64,000 nt of DNA from Larimichthys crocea (Eukaryota; Chordata; Actinopteri; Sciaenidae): the NCBI RefSeq assembly GCF_000972845.2, contig NC_040033.1:424344-488343 (forward strand), given 5' to 3'. The position numbers and the translations under genes were made by a program. How positions within the stretch are numbered: the first letter of the stretch is position 1; each line of letters opens with the position of its first letter. Below, piece after piece: positions 23,272 to 53,813 of the stretch. A model generated the notes under the pieces. That model searched no databases. It saw nothing but the letters and a program-made list of their open reading frames with translations, and had not been told where the DNA came from.

Positions 23272-24369
23272 ACAGATTTTCCTGCTTTGCTTTCTGTTGC
23301 AGCTCTACCCTGTGGAATGATTGAGAACTGCAGTTTATTTCCACGTTACATTTCTGCATACATAAAGTTACCTCTCTGAAGTTTTGGTTATTTCCACCAA
23401 TACCAGATGTTTGTCAAAGTTTAGCAGATGATTGTTTGTGACAGAAACAAGTTTTAAAATCATTTCATTGTCATTAGTGCAACATTATGAATCAGATTGT
23501 TAAACTGAACTGAAGAAATGCAAAGTCTGTTGATAATTATCTGTGTGTTTGTCACTCGGCACGACCTCTTTCACTTTCACGTTTCATTTGAGTCTTTGTT
23601 CATCTAAAAATATTGCTTTTAGTTCCTGGAATATCTCTTTAAAAACTACTGTTTGAAACTTTGATCACACGCTGAACACCCGAACATTTTAATCACTTAT
23701 TTGTTTTCTTTTGACATGAAATAAATCACAGAATATATCAAACAGAAGTCTGAACTATAATCCTGAGTGTCATTATGAGTGATTAAGAGTATGTTCATGT
23801 ATATATTTATTCCCTCTCACATCGTGACAGTTTGTGATAATGCAGAAGAAAAACAAAAAATCCTGATGTTCATCTCGCTTCTCTGCTCTGACTAAAAATA
23901 ATCAGCGACCTCTGAGTGATATCTTCATCCGTCGACTTTCTGACTGTGTTCAACTGGTTCATCGTCAAAGGGAGAGAGTTTGACGTCTTGGAGATCATGT
24001 GTCTGAGAAACACGACGCGTGTTTTGAGGTGTAGCTCTGTTATTAGTTTGTGATATTTGACTTTCAGGTGAAATTAATGGAAATCGTGCACATAAGATAA
24101 TAATAAATTGGAGAAAAAAAAGTTCAGATTGAGGTCTAAATATTTAGTTTTAAAAAATAAAACTTGGTTATGCTGAGTTCTCTGCATCCTATGGTGGCCG
24201 TTAAATTGTGTGCACTGTGTGATTAATAAAATCACACCTTTTGGGGGACTTTAGGGGCTCCGTAGATATTCCCACCTCCTCTAAATATTTCTTTCACTCC
24301 TATTTTTGTGTGTTTAATCACCACTAAGAACTTTGCACGACTTCCTGGACTCTGTCATTGTCCTTTCTG
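23272..24369. other. NLR 3' region with poly(A) signal, otherwise featureless
   Basis: AT-rich sequence after the B30.2 relic. AATAAA at 23,720-23,725 is a plausible poly(A) signal for the NLR transcript. I see no coding or repeat structure elsewhere in it. Confidence 0.45.
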
Positions 24370-24806
24370 ACTACCTAGACTCAATAGACTGATTAGACTG
24401 ATCAGGAGAGCGAGCTCTGTCCTGGACTGTCCTCTGGACTCTGGGCTCTAAGCTGACATCCATGTGGGTCTCTGAGCAGCTCCTTCAGCTGCAGACTGCT
24501 AAGGTGTAAGAAGCAGAGGTCCAGCAGCTCCTTCAGCTGCAGACTGCTTAGGTGTAAGAAGCAGAGGTCCAGCAGGTCCTTCATCGCGGCCGCTGTCAGG
24601 CTCTACAACACCTGCACCACCTGAGCGAGTTGTAGTTCCTGTTCCTGTTGCAATATTATCATATCATGCCACGTTGTCTGTTTTTTTTGTTTCTTGTGTA
24701 GATTAGAAGTTACTTCTGTCTGTTTTTGCCCTTTCTACTTCAGTTCTTTATATTACATTTCCCCATTGTGGGATAAATAAAGTATAATCTAATCTAATCT
24801 ACCTCT
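24370..24806 (+). mobile_element. 3' end of a non-LTR retrotransposon with (TAATC)n tail
   Basis: It contains GCGGCCGCTGTCAGGCTCTA, like the end of a fish non-LTR reverse transcriptase ORF ('AVRLYN'), then a T-rich untranslated part, CCATTGTGGGATAAATAAAG, and the terminal repeat AATCTAATCTAATCT. A 48-bp unit at 24,477-24,524 is tandemly duplicated just before. The 5' part is missing, as usual for truncated LINE copies. Confidence 0.65.
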
Positions 24807-24825
24807 GCTACATGCTGTGACTGTG

Positions 24826-25372
24826 ATCTGTCTGTCTGTGTATCTGTCTGTCTGTCTGTGTATCTACCTGTCTGTCTGTCTGTCTGTCTATGTATCTACC
24901 TGTCTGTCTGTCTATGTGTCTGTCTGTCTGTCTGTCTGTCTGTGTATCTATCTGTCTGTCTGTGTATCTATCTGTCTGTCTATGTATCTACCTGTCTGTC
25001 TGTCTGTCTATGTGTCTGTCTGTCTGTCTGTGTACTATCTATCTAGCTGTCTGTCTGTCTGCCTGTCTGTCTATATGTCTATCTACCTGTCTGTCTGTCT
25101 GTATATATATATATAATAGATATATATATATATATTTAGATATATAATATTATAGATATATAATATATATATAATTATACATATATATATTATATAATAT
25201 TATATATATATATCCAACAGACAGACCAACATGGTACGGTACATATATATTAATCTATGGTACCTGTACTGTTCTGTCTTCTGTCTACCTGTCTGTCGTC
25301 TATCTGTCTGTCTGTTTGTCTGTGTCTATATATATATATATTATATATTATATATTAGATCTATATATATAT

Positions 25373-25404
<32 letters not shown>

Positions 25405-25482
25405 GTTATATACCTGTCTGTCTGTCTGGTCTGTCTCTCTGTCTGTCTGTCTGTGTATCTACCTGTCTGTCTGTCCTGTCTG

Positions 25483-25513
<31 letters not shown>

Positions 25514-25770
25514 GTATGTATATATTATATATATAATATTATAATATAATATATATAGTATATATATATATATATAGTATATATTATATTATAATATATA
25601 TATATATAATATAGTGTACTGTCTGTCTGTCTATTGTCTGTCTGTTTGTCTGTGTCTCTATCTCTGTATCTGTCTGTCTGTCTATGTATCTAGCTGTCTG
25701 TCTGTCTGCCTGTCTGTCTATATGTCTATCTACTCTGTCTGTCTGTGCGGTATATATCTGCATGTAGGTG

Positions 25771-25801
<31 letters not shown>

Positions 25802-25946
25802 TTATATATATATATATTATATGATATATATATTATATAATAATATATATACATCCATATAGATAATATATAATATATATAATCATATATCTCAATCTTT
25901 TTAATACCGACTATTATATATATCTTATCTAGATATATAATATATA

Positions 25947-25977
<31 letters not shown>

Positions 25978-26098
25978 CTGTCTGTCTGTCTGTGTATCTA
26001 TCGTGTATCTGTCTGTCTGTCTGTCTGTGTATCTACCTGTCTTAGTCTGTCTGTCTGTCTGTGTATCTACCTGTCTGTCTGTCTGTCTGTAATATATA

Positions 26099-26143
<45 letters not shown>

Positions 26144-26212
26144 AATATATATATCTCTATCTATATCATCCTCTCACTTATATACCTGTCTGTCTGTCTG
26201 TCTGTCTGTCTT
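24826..26212. repeat. 1.4-kb compound satellite: (TCTG/TATC)n blocks alternating with (AT)n
   Basis: Repeated alternation of TGTC, TCTG, GTATC tetranucleotide tracts and TATATA tracts. Long frames such as [11 protein letters not shown] arise purely from the repeat. It separates the NLR region from the EIF1A promoter. The AT blocks carry irregular TATAATATTATA stretches suggestive of slippage or sequencing noise. Confidence 0.92.
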
Positions 26213-26239
26213 CGCCTGTTTCAATAAAGCTGCGGGGTT

Positions 26240-26392
26240 TTGAACGTCTTGTCGGGCGCATGCGCAGACGGTCCCCCTCAGTCAGCAGTGTGGTTCCGTT
26301 CAGGTTCGGGTCTTCCTGTAAACAGTCCCCGTTTAAACCGTTTGAGTCCTTCCTAACGAGCGGAGACCACCGTGACCGAGGCGTGAGAGAAC
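26240..26392 (+). promoter_or_regulatory. EIF1A promoter and 5' UTR with NRF-1 site
   Basis: GC-rich after the satellite. GCGCATGCGC at 26,256-26,265 is a perfect palindromic NRF-1 site, typical of housekeeping promoters. No TATA box is seen. The transcription start is probably between about 26,270 and 26,330; the 5' UTR ends at ATG 26,393 with A at -3. Confidence 0.6.
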
Positions 26393-29300
26393 ATGCCCAA
26401 AAACAAAGGTGAGTCCCGGGCTGTGTGTCGGTGTTTCACCGTCTTCCCGCCGCACACACACACACACACACACACACACGCAGCGAAAACGTGACACCGC
26501 CGAGCTAACGCTAGTTAGCCACACGGGTTAAAGAGTCACACACACACACACACAGCGGACTCTGCGTGGAAGTTAGCCCGTACTGAAGTTAGTCCGAGGC
26601 GGTCACGGAGTCACTTCATGCCCGGTTAAACGCCGCTGCTGCCCGGCAGTGAGCTGGCTAACGTCCCCGGGCCGGTGCTAACTAGCTCCGTGCTAAGTGA
26701 AACCGCACCCCGGCTCGGCCCGGACATCTGCGACTTTACCGCGGGGAAACTGACCCACAGACACCGGCGAGGAGGCTGACCTGTGACCTGCTTATTAAAC
26801 TGATGTCAGGCTTTAAGTCTAACCTCCGTCTGTGGAGGGTCGGTCAGATCAGCGAGCTGTGGCGAAGCTAACGTACGGTGGACGCAGCTGGAGCCGAGAG
26901 AAAAGGCTCCTGAGGAGCTCTAACTGTTTTTTTAAAATGTGAATTTTAAAAAGAAAAACCCTTGAATAAGGAGGACTGGATCCCAAGTATCAAAGTTTAA
27001 GTTGAATTTATTGTTCTTGTACAAGAAGGAGCGTTTAACAGTGAAACACACAAAAGGGGTTACAGAGAAAAGGCTCCTCGAGGAGCTCTAACTGTTGGTT
27101 TTTAAAACCTCCCTCACTGATGAGTCTGCTCAGCAATGAACATTTAAAAACGTCCACAGGGCCGATCATCCGCGGGGGAAGTGTGCCGGCCAGACAATGA
27201 CGAGTGGACGTAGCTAGAGCCGAAAGAAAAGGCTCCTGAGGAGCTCTAACTGTTTTTTTTTAAATGTGAATTTTAAAAAGAAAAACCCTTTTAATAAGGA
27301 GGATCGGATTCAAAGTATCCAAGTTTAAGTTGAATTTATTGTTCTTGTACAAGAAGGAGCGTTTCACAGTGCAACACACAAAAGAGGTTACAGAGAAAAG
27401 GCTCCTCGAGGAGCTCTAACTAGGGATGTAACAATACACGACTCGATACGGTTCATGATTTTTTTTTTTTTGTTCACGATATGATTTTCAAATCAAATCA
27501 AAATGAGCTACAGACAAATTATGACCAAGTAAAATTATCTTTATATTTCTAGGAGGAAAAAAGTCTTAGGTGCTTTTTTTTACAGAAACTTTCAAACAGT
27601 TTGTGTTCTCTTAGCTGTTCGGGGGGCCCCCTCTGCCAGTGTTTGGTATAGTTACTCTGGAAAGTAGTTAATTAGGTTACAACATTGCCATCAATTCAAA
27701 GTAATCAGTTACGTTAATATCTATGAATGAAAAGTAACGCGTTAGAGTACTCATGCGTTACCAAAAAATTAAAAGCCGTTTGCAGCTGTTATGTGAATTT
27801 TAAGAAGAAAAACCCTTGAATAAGGAGGATTGGATTCAAAGTTTAAGTTGAATTTATTGTTCTTGTACAAGAAGGAGCGTTTAACAGTGCAACACACAAA
27901 AGGGGTTACAGAGAAAAGGCTCCCTGAGGAGCTCTAACTAGGGATGTAACGATAAACTTCAACTCACGACTCGATACGGTTCACGATTTTTTTTTTTTTT
28001 TTGTTCACGATACGATTTATTTACTTACACAAAGTGTGCCTGCTCTGCGCGACCTGGCTGTTTCCTCTTTTCCCAAACCGCAGCATTGCAAACAAGAGCG
28101 GAACTTAAAGTAAAGAATCGATCTGACCAGGCTAGTATCGATCCGATACCGACTTGGCATCGATATTTGGATCGATCTGACCACCACTACTCCTCACTTC
28201 AGTGAGCGGTGGACGGCTGTAATTCATCAGGTCGTACCTGCCACTCACGGCGTGACAGCCCAAAGATGATTTTAACCTGTTACCACAAATGAGTTGGTTT
28301 GCCTTGCTCCAAATAAAGACAGGTGCTTTTAATTCTCGTAAAATATAATATAATATAATATGAGGCTAACCTCGCACCTTGCGGGGGCCCCCCTGGTGGC
28401 TGCAGGGCCCATATGCATCCGCATATAGCAACTGCTAACTGAGAGAATCTGTATCAAACTGGACTACATGAGCTCATATCTTCCTGTGTTTGTTTTTAAT
28501 TATCTTTCTAGGTAAAGGAGGAAAGAATCGGCGACGTGGAAAGAACGAGAATGAGTCTGAGAAGAGAGAGCTGGTGTTCAAAGAGGACGGACAGGGTGAG
28601 TTCTGGTTCTGGCTCCGGGTCCGTTGTGTAAAGAGTCCCCGTGTTTTATCACCTGAAAACAAGAACTGATGTGTTGTTGTTGGCTTAGAACGAGTCCTTT
28701 AATGTCTACAGACGCCGTGTTTCTACAGTAGCCTAGTGAGGACAAACACAAACACAGCAGTCCTTTAACACTCGCTGTCTTTGCTCTGGACATGTTTTAA
28801 ACTTGTGTTTACATCCGGTCTGAACATAGAAGTAACCACACTGTATTTCTGTTGTTAGTACATTTGAGTGGAGGCAAACATCAGAGAGACATTCGGTGGA
28901 AAACCTGTGAGATCTTCACATTTGAGCTGAGCTTAATTCAAATTAAATTTGAAATTTGCCAACGTCGGCTTTGTGGAGGCGTTTTTGCTCGATGAATTGG
29001 TGAAACTGTTAAATAATAAATGAATAAAACATAACCAGCACGGGTTATAAAGACGACACACGTTTGTTTTTCTAATTTAATTCAGTCGATTATAATTTTT
29101 TAAGTTAGGTTTTTATAAAAATGAGGCCTGCTGCTTCCACTTGTGTTAAACTCTCCTCCTCTTTCTTTACCGGATAACAACAGTCGAAGCTTCCAGCGAC
29201 ACGAGGCCTCGTCTGTTTCCACCGCTCGGCTGTTTTTGCTTTCATCTCGCACGTTTGCTTAAAATGAAATCAGATTTTATTCCCACGATTTAAACGATCA

Positions 29301-32101
29301 CCTCTTCTGTTTGATGCAACAACACTGCTCGCTTTCCCAAGTCTGAGATTTAATATTTCATAAAAATGAGGTAGCTTTAATTTCAGGTGCTAAACACAGC
29401 AGGAAACCCCGTTAACTACAACATGCTCTCTCATCTGTAAAGCACTCGTTTTACCAGCCGTCAGGTTTTAAAAAGCTTCATAAAATCATCTGAATCTCTG
29501 GTTCAGTTTATGACCTCCGATTGACGATTGTCGCTCTGCTGTCTCGTGTCTTCCAGAATATGCTCAGGTGATTAAAATGCTGGGGAACGGACGTCTGGAG
29601 GCCATGTGCTTCGATGGAACCAAGCGGCTTTGCCACATCAGAGGAAAACTCCGGAAAAAGGTAGGACCGTCCCGTCATGACCATCCTCACACACACACAC
29701 ACACAGAGGAAACCCACCGGCGTAATGCTGAGTCGGCTTGTTGTATGGACTCAATTGACCGTGTGTGTTTGAGAGAGGGTCACAAAGTGCAGTGTGTCTG
29801 CGCTGTATGACACGCAGTAATCTCCGCTCTGTTTTGTTCTCCTCTAGGTCTGGATTAACACGTCGGACATCATCCTGGTCGGACTGAGAGATTACCAGGT
29901 GTGTTGGTCGCTCCCGTCCACGCGACACGGATCTGAGTGTTTACACTGAACTGACCTCAGTGTGACGGCTCGGCTCTTAATGCTGTCTTTAGATAAAGAA
30001 GCAGAAACCCTTTTTGTGCTCTGAAAAAGAAAGTTACCGTCAGTCTGACACTTTAATTTGGTTTCAGGTTCCTCTTATGTCGCATACGAAGGAAGAAAGA
30101 CAACACAGCTGTTTTTGTAGAAACGCTGAGTGTTTTAAATACAAAGGTCATCGTGACGAGGGCTGCAGCTAATGATTATATTGGTTGTAATCTCTCGATT
30201 AGTCACGATTACTTCTACTAATATAAAACTAAACAGAAAGATGCATCATGTTTTATCACAGTGTAATACCTGATACCAACTATTACTGATTAAACATCTT
30301 ACAAATTAATCATTAATGTGCTCCAAATCATGAAGTGGAGGTTTACTACTCAGTGTAATATCCAATTCATGACATCACTGATTTGTACTGATTTTTTTTT
30401 TTAATTCAAAGAGCGTCACCTGATCCGTAGATCTTCACTGCACCTCTCGACATGTTACAGATCAGCACAAAATTGGCTGCATGCTCGATAACTCACCGAT
30501 AACTGAGACGGATAACTTTGACGCCGTAGTGCCGCCATGAGACGACGGCTGAGCCTGACAGAGTTTACATCGACCCCGTCCTATCAGTCTGTTTGTAGCG
30601 GTGTTAATGAGATTTACTCCTGCTGAAATCCTTGAAAAATATTTGAGTTAACACCATGTGATCACACGATGGGGTTTTATATTAAGACGGATTTTATCGC
30701 CGATGTAATCGATTACTTTGACTAGTCGCTGCAGCCCTATTAGTGATGATTGGATTGGATTGAAATCAAATATAATTTGGATATTTGGTCTCAGTTTTAT
30801 TAGTTAATCTCTAAAATCAGTTTCTGTCTGCTGCTGATTTAAGTTATTGATCACGTCTTGATTCACTTTTAAACACGTGGTTAAAAAGGCACTACATCAT
30901 TATCAGTTGCTACGAGCTGAAGTTGCTCTGCCTCTAACGCAAACTAACAACATGCTGCAGTATGTGCCCTGGTTTACAAATCCTGTTCTCCAGACGTAAC
31001 AAAACATGTTTGTTTGGTGCAGACGTCATGATTTTTTAATGAAAATGGAAATTGCAATATAAAAATCATCATTCCCACTTAAAGTATCTGTCTAAAAATA
31101 ATCACAGTATCATGTAATAGCATATCTAGACTATAAATAAAGCGTGACCATCATATCTTCAGTGTCTCACACTTCATCTTCTTCCGTTTCAGGATAACAA
31201 AGCCGACGTCATCCTCAAGTACAACGCAGACGAGGCTCGCAGTTTGAAAGCGTACGGAGAGCTGCCAGAGCACGGTGAGTTGAACCGCACGTCATGCCAA
31301 CGGCACAGCTGCAGGGTCCAGAACAACTGAACATCACGCAGTGAAACAAGCCCAGGAGCTTTATTTATAGCGCTCGGTGTCTGAGAGGAAACGGTGTTTC
31401 TTCAGCTCAGGCGGGCAGTGATTTCCTTTAGTCCAAAGCAAACCTCAGAGTTCATTGTGTGTGTCTTGTGTTCCATATTTACTCAGTTCAGTTATGGTGG
31501 AATCTGTAGTTTGTGCAGTTCAGACTTTAAGCAGCAGAGGTCCGCACTGTCCTGACCTTCAACACGCAGTATTCGTGCCACCTTCAGTCGTGGAAGTGGA
31601 AAATTAACTTCCTCGTCTTTTTTTTTTGTTTGTTCTCGCAGCCAAAATCAACGAGACAGACACCTTCGGACCCGGAGACGACGACGAGATCCAGTTTGAT
31701 GACATTGGCGACGATGACGAAGACATTGACGAGGTAAGCTCCTTTTTTTAATTTTTTTATTTCACATCTAAGAAACGTTGTTTACTTCCTCTGAGAGATG
31801 AACCTGGTTTTGTTGTCTTGTCTGTATCAAGTAAATATTGAGGTTTGATTCCCAGTCCTACCTGGAGTGTTTAGTTGTTTTTACAACTTGGTTGTTGAGG
31901 AGAAAGGATGAAATATCTCCTTTGATCAGATATTCAACTGGTCAACTGTGTTGATGTTTGCTTTTGCTGGTCTCAGCCTCTCAAATGTGAATGTTTCTAG
32001 ATTTTTGACCTTTTTAGATGAAGCCCGAACATCATAAAAATCTGTTTTTCAAAGAATAAAAGTTGAATTCATTCCGTTTTCTCTCTTTCTTCCAGATCTA
32101 A
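26393..32101 (+). CDS. EIF1AX: Eukaryotic translation initiation factor 1A (eIF1A, X-linked type)
   Basis: Seven coding exons with canonical splice sites: 26,393-26,408; 28,512-28,595; 29,557-29,660; 29,848-29,898; 31,193-31,274; 31,642-31,733; 32,096-32,101. Joined, they give 144 codons, the usual vertebrate length. The basic N-terminal tail begins [20 protein letters not shown]; the OB-fold (about residues 26-105) contains [27 protein letters not shown] and [17 protein letters not shown]; the acidic tail ends DDDEDIDEI, the eIF5B-binding motif. The factor sits in the ribosomal A site, promotes scanning and start-codon choice with eIF1, and helps subunit joining. The last coding exon holds only ATC TAA. 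It is upstream of MAP7D2, as in human. Confidence 0.97.
26878..27203. repeat. Repeat family P, unit 1 (EIF1A intron 1)
   Basis: Begins GTGGACGCAGCTGGAGCCGA. It contains AGGCTCCTGAGGAGCTCTAA, then TTCTTGTACAAGAA (a 14-bp palindrome), GGGGTTACAGAG, and GCTCCTCGAGGAGC (a second 14-bp palindrome). Tandemly repeated at 27,204 with a period of 326 bp. Confidence 0.85.
27204..27424. repeat. Repeat family P, unit 2 (EIF1A intron 1)
   Basis: Second tandem copy, starting GTGGACGTAGCTAGAGCCGA and ending at the second AGGAGCTCTAACT. It carries both palindromes. Confidence 0.85.
27421..28210. repeat. hAT-like 'AGGGATGTAACGAT' fragments with third family-P copy
   Basis: Two AGGGATGTAAC starts (27,423 and 27,941) are followed by ACTCGATACGGTTCACGA-type sequence and T runs, resembling common fish hAT-type MITE ends. 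Between them 27,780-27,943 is a third, shorter copy of family P. The stretch ends in GATCGATCTGACCA-type motifs at about 28,115-28,190. Boundaries are uncertain. Confidence 0.5.
30159..30738. mobile_element. Non-autonomous hAT-like element in EIF1A intron 4
   Basis: The left end GGGCTGCAGCTAATGATTAT and right end TAGTCGCTGCAGCCC are inverted, the familiar 'CAGGGCTGCAACTAACGATTA' family of vertebrate genomes. About 580 bp, no transposase. I cannot see a clean 8-bp target duplication. Confidence 0.65.
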
Positions 32102-32770
32102 CGACCTGCTACTAGAAGGGGAAGGTGGGATTTTACTAGAGATGCTCCGATTGGGATACGTTGAGCCGTCACACCGCACCGATAATGATTATTTTTTAAG
32201 ATCAGCCTATGCCAATCCAATACAATACAGTCTGTTAATATACAGTATGTTTGAATTTATTCCATTTTTTGTTAACCATCATTAGACATCTTTGTAACTT
32301 TAAAGTGCATTTCACGTAGAGGAGAGGACGACACCAGTACTTTGAGTTTATCGTTGAATGAACATGAACGCGGCGGGCTGCCTGGTGACGCAGGCGGTCC
32401 GCTTCCTCGGCCTTCGTGCAGCTGGATTGGAATGAATGAGAATAGGCTGATCACCAGCATCATATTATCTGGAGCACTGCTAGATTCTTTTTCTTTTAAT
32501 TTTATTTCTAAAGTCAACAAATCGGCAGATTTGCCATGATCTCATTCACACGTTTTTTTCCCCCCCCCCCTTCCTTCCTTCCTGTATTGTTAAAGAAACA
32601 CTCGCTTAGAGGAGGCTGACGCCGACACCTTGACTGCAAAAATATCTCGCACCAACTGCGTCATCTTTTTAAAAAAAAAATGTATTTATATTGATTTCAC
32701 ACTATGTGGAATTTAGCAACAAGTACAGAATCTCTGGATTCGCCAATAAAAAGATAAACCATTGTGTGTA
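32102..32770 (+). other. EIF1A 3' UTR with poly(A) signal and embedded hAT-like MITE
   Basis: The 3' UTR follows TAA at 32,101; AATAAA at 32,745-32,750 is a good poly(A) signal. ACTAGAGATGCTCCGATTGG at 32,136 and AATCGGCAGATTTGCC near 32,520 look like the ends of a 'GGGATGCTCCGATCGG' type MITE inserted in the UTR. Confidence 0.55.
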
Positions 32771-34880
32771 TTTTTTATTATTTTTTATTATTATCATCCA
32801 GCAGTCTGTATCATTGTAGCTGTAGCCTGTAAGACAGTCTGAAAGCTGTTTGTTCACGACAGTTGTAAGATAGTAACGCTGAGTACGGCTCTGTATCTTT
32901 TCACTTTGTTGGCGTCAAATTCCACCGAGAGTTTATCGACGAGACGTATGAAGGCGTTCCCTCTCCCCTCGAAAAACAACAGAATCAAAATGTATTTTTC
33001 TATTGTTTCCCCTTTTTATTTGTGTTCCTGTCTTTCTTTCTTTCTTTTTTTGTTTCCATGTTCTGTTTTGAACTTCTCGGCTGCTCGCTCGCTCTGTGGC
33101 TTCGACACACCGTGAAGCTCGGCCTCGGTCTGCCGCTCCATCTCATGCTAGACCAGCGGTTCCCAAACCTTACCCTCCAGTAAAACCTCACGTCCGAACA
33201 TTCTTTGAACCTCTAGAAAATCTAATAATAGTAATTTAAAAAAAAAGACATACAATACTTTATTTTTCTCCTTCACCACCCCCCTCTGGAAACTCCCCCC
33301 ATGTTCCCCGAGGGCGGGAGCCACAGCACCTCAGTTTGGGAACCACTGCTCTCCATCACATGGGGCCTGTTGCTGCTGTTGCTGTAACTCTGAATTAATA
33401 AAAAAAAAAAAAAATGTACTATGATGTTTGAAGGCTGGGTTTCCAATAAAGATCTTAACTCCACTGACCTGGCATAGTGATTTTTGGGGCGTTAACGCAC
33501 TCCCTGTGCCGGTCTGAAGGTGGTGAGATTGAGTTAAAAGCGGCCTCGCGCCCTTCAGAGCTCTACAAGCCGAGAACATCGAAGGCTGCCGGGTGTTTGG
33601 ACCGGGCACAGTACGTCTGTCCTGGTGCTATTTTTATCTGAGACAAAAAAATGATGTGCCCTTGAGCAAAGCAGTGAGTTCCCCCCCTCAGGTCCAAAGC
33701 TTGATCTCTAATCTGTCTGGTTTGTGTGCTTTGACTTTCTCTTCCCTGATGCTCGCATGAAAATAATGACTTTCTGTTCTGTACGTTCTCCAAACACACG
33801 TAGGGAAACCCTGTTGTAGAAGGTTGAGTGTGTGTCTGTGTTAGTCTGGTTTCAATCCTCCATCTGCTGAGAAGTTTGTGTAAAATATTAGAATACTGTA
33901 GCCGCCGCTGCAGACTTTAGATCAAGTCCTTTTAACAAGCAGTTTTTACTGTTTATTAAAATGTAGATTTATTTATACCCACTCACTAAATATTGCTGGT
34001 GTTCGTAGTTGAGAGCACAAATATAAATCTGCAGGTTGTGTTCTGTACATGAGGTGTAGGGTATATATTACAGTATATACGATACACACAGCATGAGTAG
34101 ATTGTGTACGAGTAATGACGTTTACATCGTTATACATGATAAGACTTTATTCATCTCACAGGAGAGATTCATTTGTTACAGCAACTCACAATATACATAA
34201 TACTCATATATATACTCATAATGATATATAATACTACTCTAATATATATAAAATAGCATGAAAATAGAAGACTCGAATACAAATACCTTGAATTTATACT
34301 AAAATACAAGACTGTGGAGGAAGTATAAGTACTGCAAACAACAGCCCTGCATTGAAATACTACTTTAATTAAAATGTACTTGAGTAAATGTACTTAGTTA
34401 CATTCCAGCACTGACATATGTGGTCATGATATTTAATGCTTATTTATAGTGTGTGTGTGTGTGTGTGTCCCATATTACGCAGTTTGTTTCAGGTATGACG
34501 TAATCACCGCTTGTGCCTGGCACGTGCGCTCTGACACGAGCCATAAAGTGAGAGCCGCGCCTATAGAAGCCACGTGAGGGGCGCTCGTGACGGCTCCTAC
34601 ACGACAACAGCACACTGATATGTGATGTATTTTTAAAAAAACAACAAACAAACATAAGAACTATAATTCTTTAATAAAGCTGCTTGGACCGTTATTTTTT
34701 AAACTCGACCGTTTTTTTTTTTTTTTTTATATCCTTGTGTACGAGTAATGACGTTTACATCGTTATACATTATAAAAAGATAAGACTTTATTCATCAAAC
34801 AAACAAACATAAGAACTATAATTCTTTAATAAAGCTGCTTTGACCGTTATTTATTTTTTATTTTTTATATATATCCTTCC
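32771..34880. other. EIF1A-MAP7D2 intergenic region
   Basis: It contains a short hAT-like MITE (33,152-33,350), a tandem duplication around 34,641-34,880 (ACATAAGAACTATAATTCTT in both copies), a (GT)n run near 34,449, and a T run at 34,711. No gene is seen. Confidence 0.5.
33152..33350. mobile_element. Short hAT-type MITE ('GGTTCCCAAAC' ends)
   Basis: ACCAGCGGTTCCCAAACC at the left and AGTTTGGGAACCACTGCT at the right are inverted termini of a common vertebrate hAT-type MITE, about 200 bp. No ORF. Confidence 0.75.
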
Positions 34881-35378
34881 GCCAATAGCTCTCGTTGGTG
34901 CGGCGGCGGCGGCGGCGTAACTGGTTGCTAGGCGACGCGAGTGAGTGCGGCGACGTTCGGCGCATTAATATGTAAATTAGAACGTGTGAAGCGGTCACAG
35001 ATTTTTGGCGGCCAAAAAAAAAATTATTATTTTTTTTTTTAAATGGATGAATTTTCTGTCAATTTAAATCTTTTATTTTATTTATTTTTTTATCTTTGAC
35101 GGTAAAAAAACACGTAGAACAATTAAACATATTTATTTGTTTCCTAAAATGTTCTACAGGACTTTTATTTTTAAAGGTAGGTGGCTGACGCGCTAGTTCC
35201 AAGACATACAGCCTCCTCCTCCTCCTCCTCCTCTCTGTGTCTCCTCCACCATAGGCTCTCCTCTCCTCTCCCACCATCACATATTCCTCCGTCTTTCCCT
35301 GAGTCATCGTGTCTTTGCACCGGACCGTCTCCTCCCGGTTCTTCCCGGCTCCTGTCGGCTCCTTCAGGGTCTGCTGAG
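34880..35378 (+). promoter_or_regulatory. MAP7D2 promoter and 5' UTR with CCAAT box and X-box
   Basis: GCCAATAG at 34,881 is CCAAT-like. (CGG)n at 34,901-34,917 is followed by GTTGCTAGGCGAC at 34,924-34,936, which matches the RFX-bound X-box (GTTGCYNNGGNAAC type) with one deviation. Ciliary and neuronal genes often use RFX sites. A (CCT)n tract lies in the presumed 5' UTR (35,213-35,233). Confidence 0.45.

Positions 35379-53813
<18,435 letters not shown>

Noticed and set aside
24817..26243. [11 protein letters not shown] repeat ORFs
   Set aside because: Direct translations of the TCTG/TATC satellite.
29899..31192. Possible snoRNA in EIF1A intron 4
   Set aside because: A TGATGAT and a later CTGA are present, but without terminal stem, C'/D' boxes or a recognisable guide.
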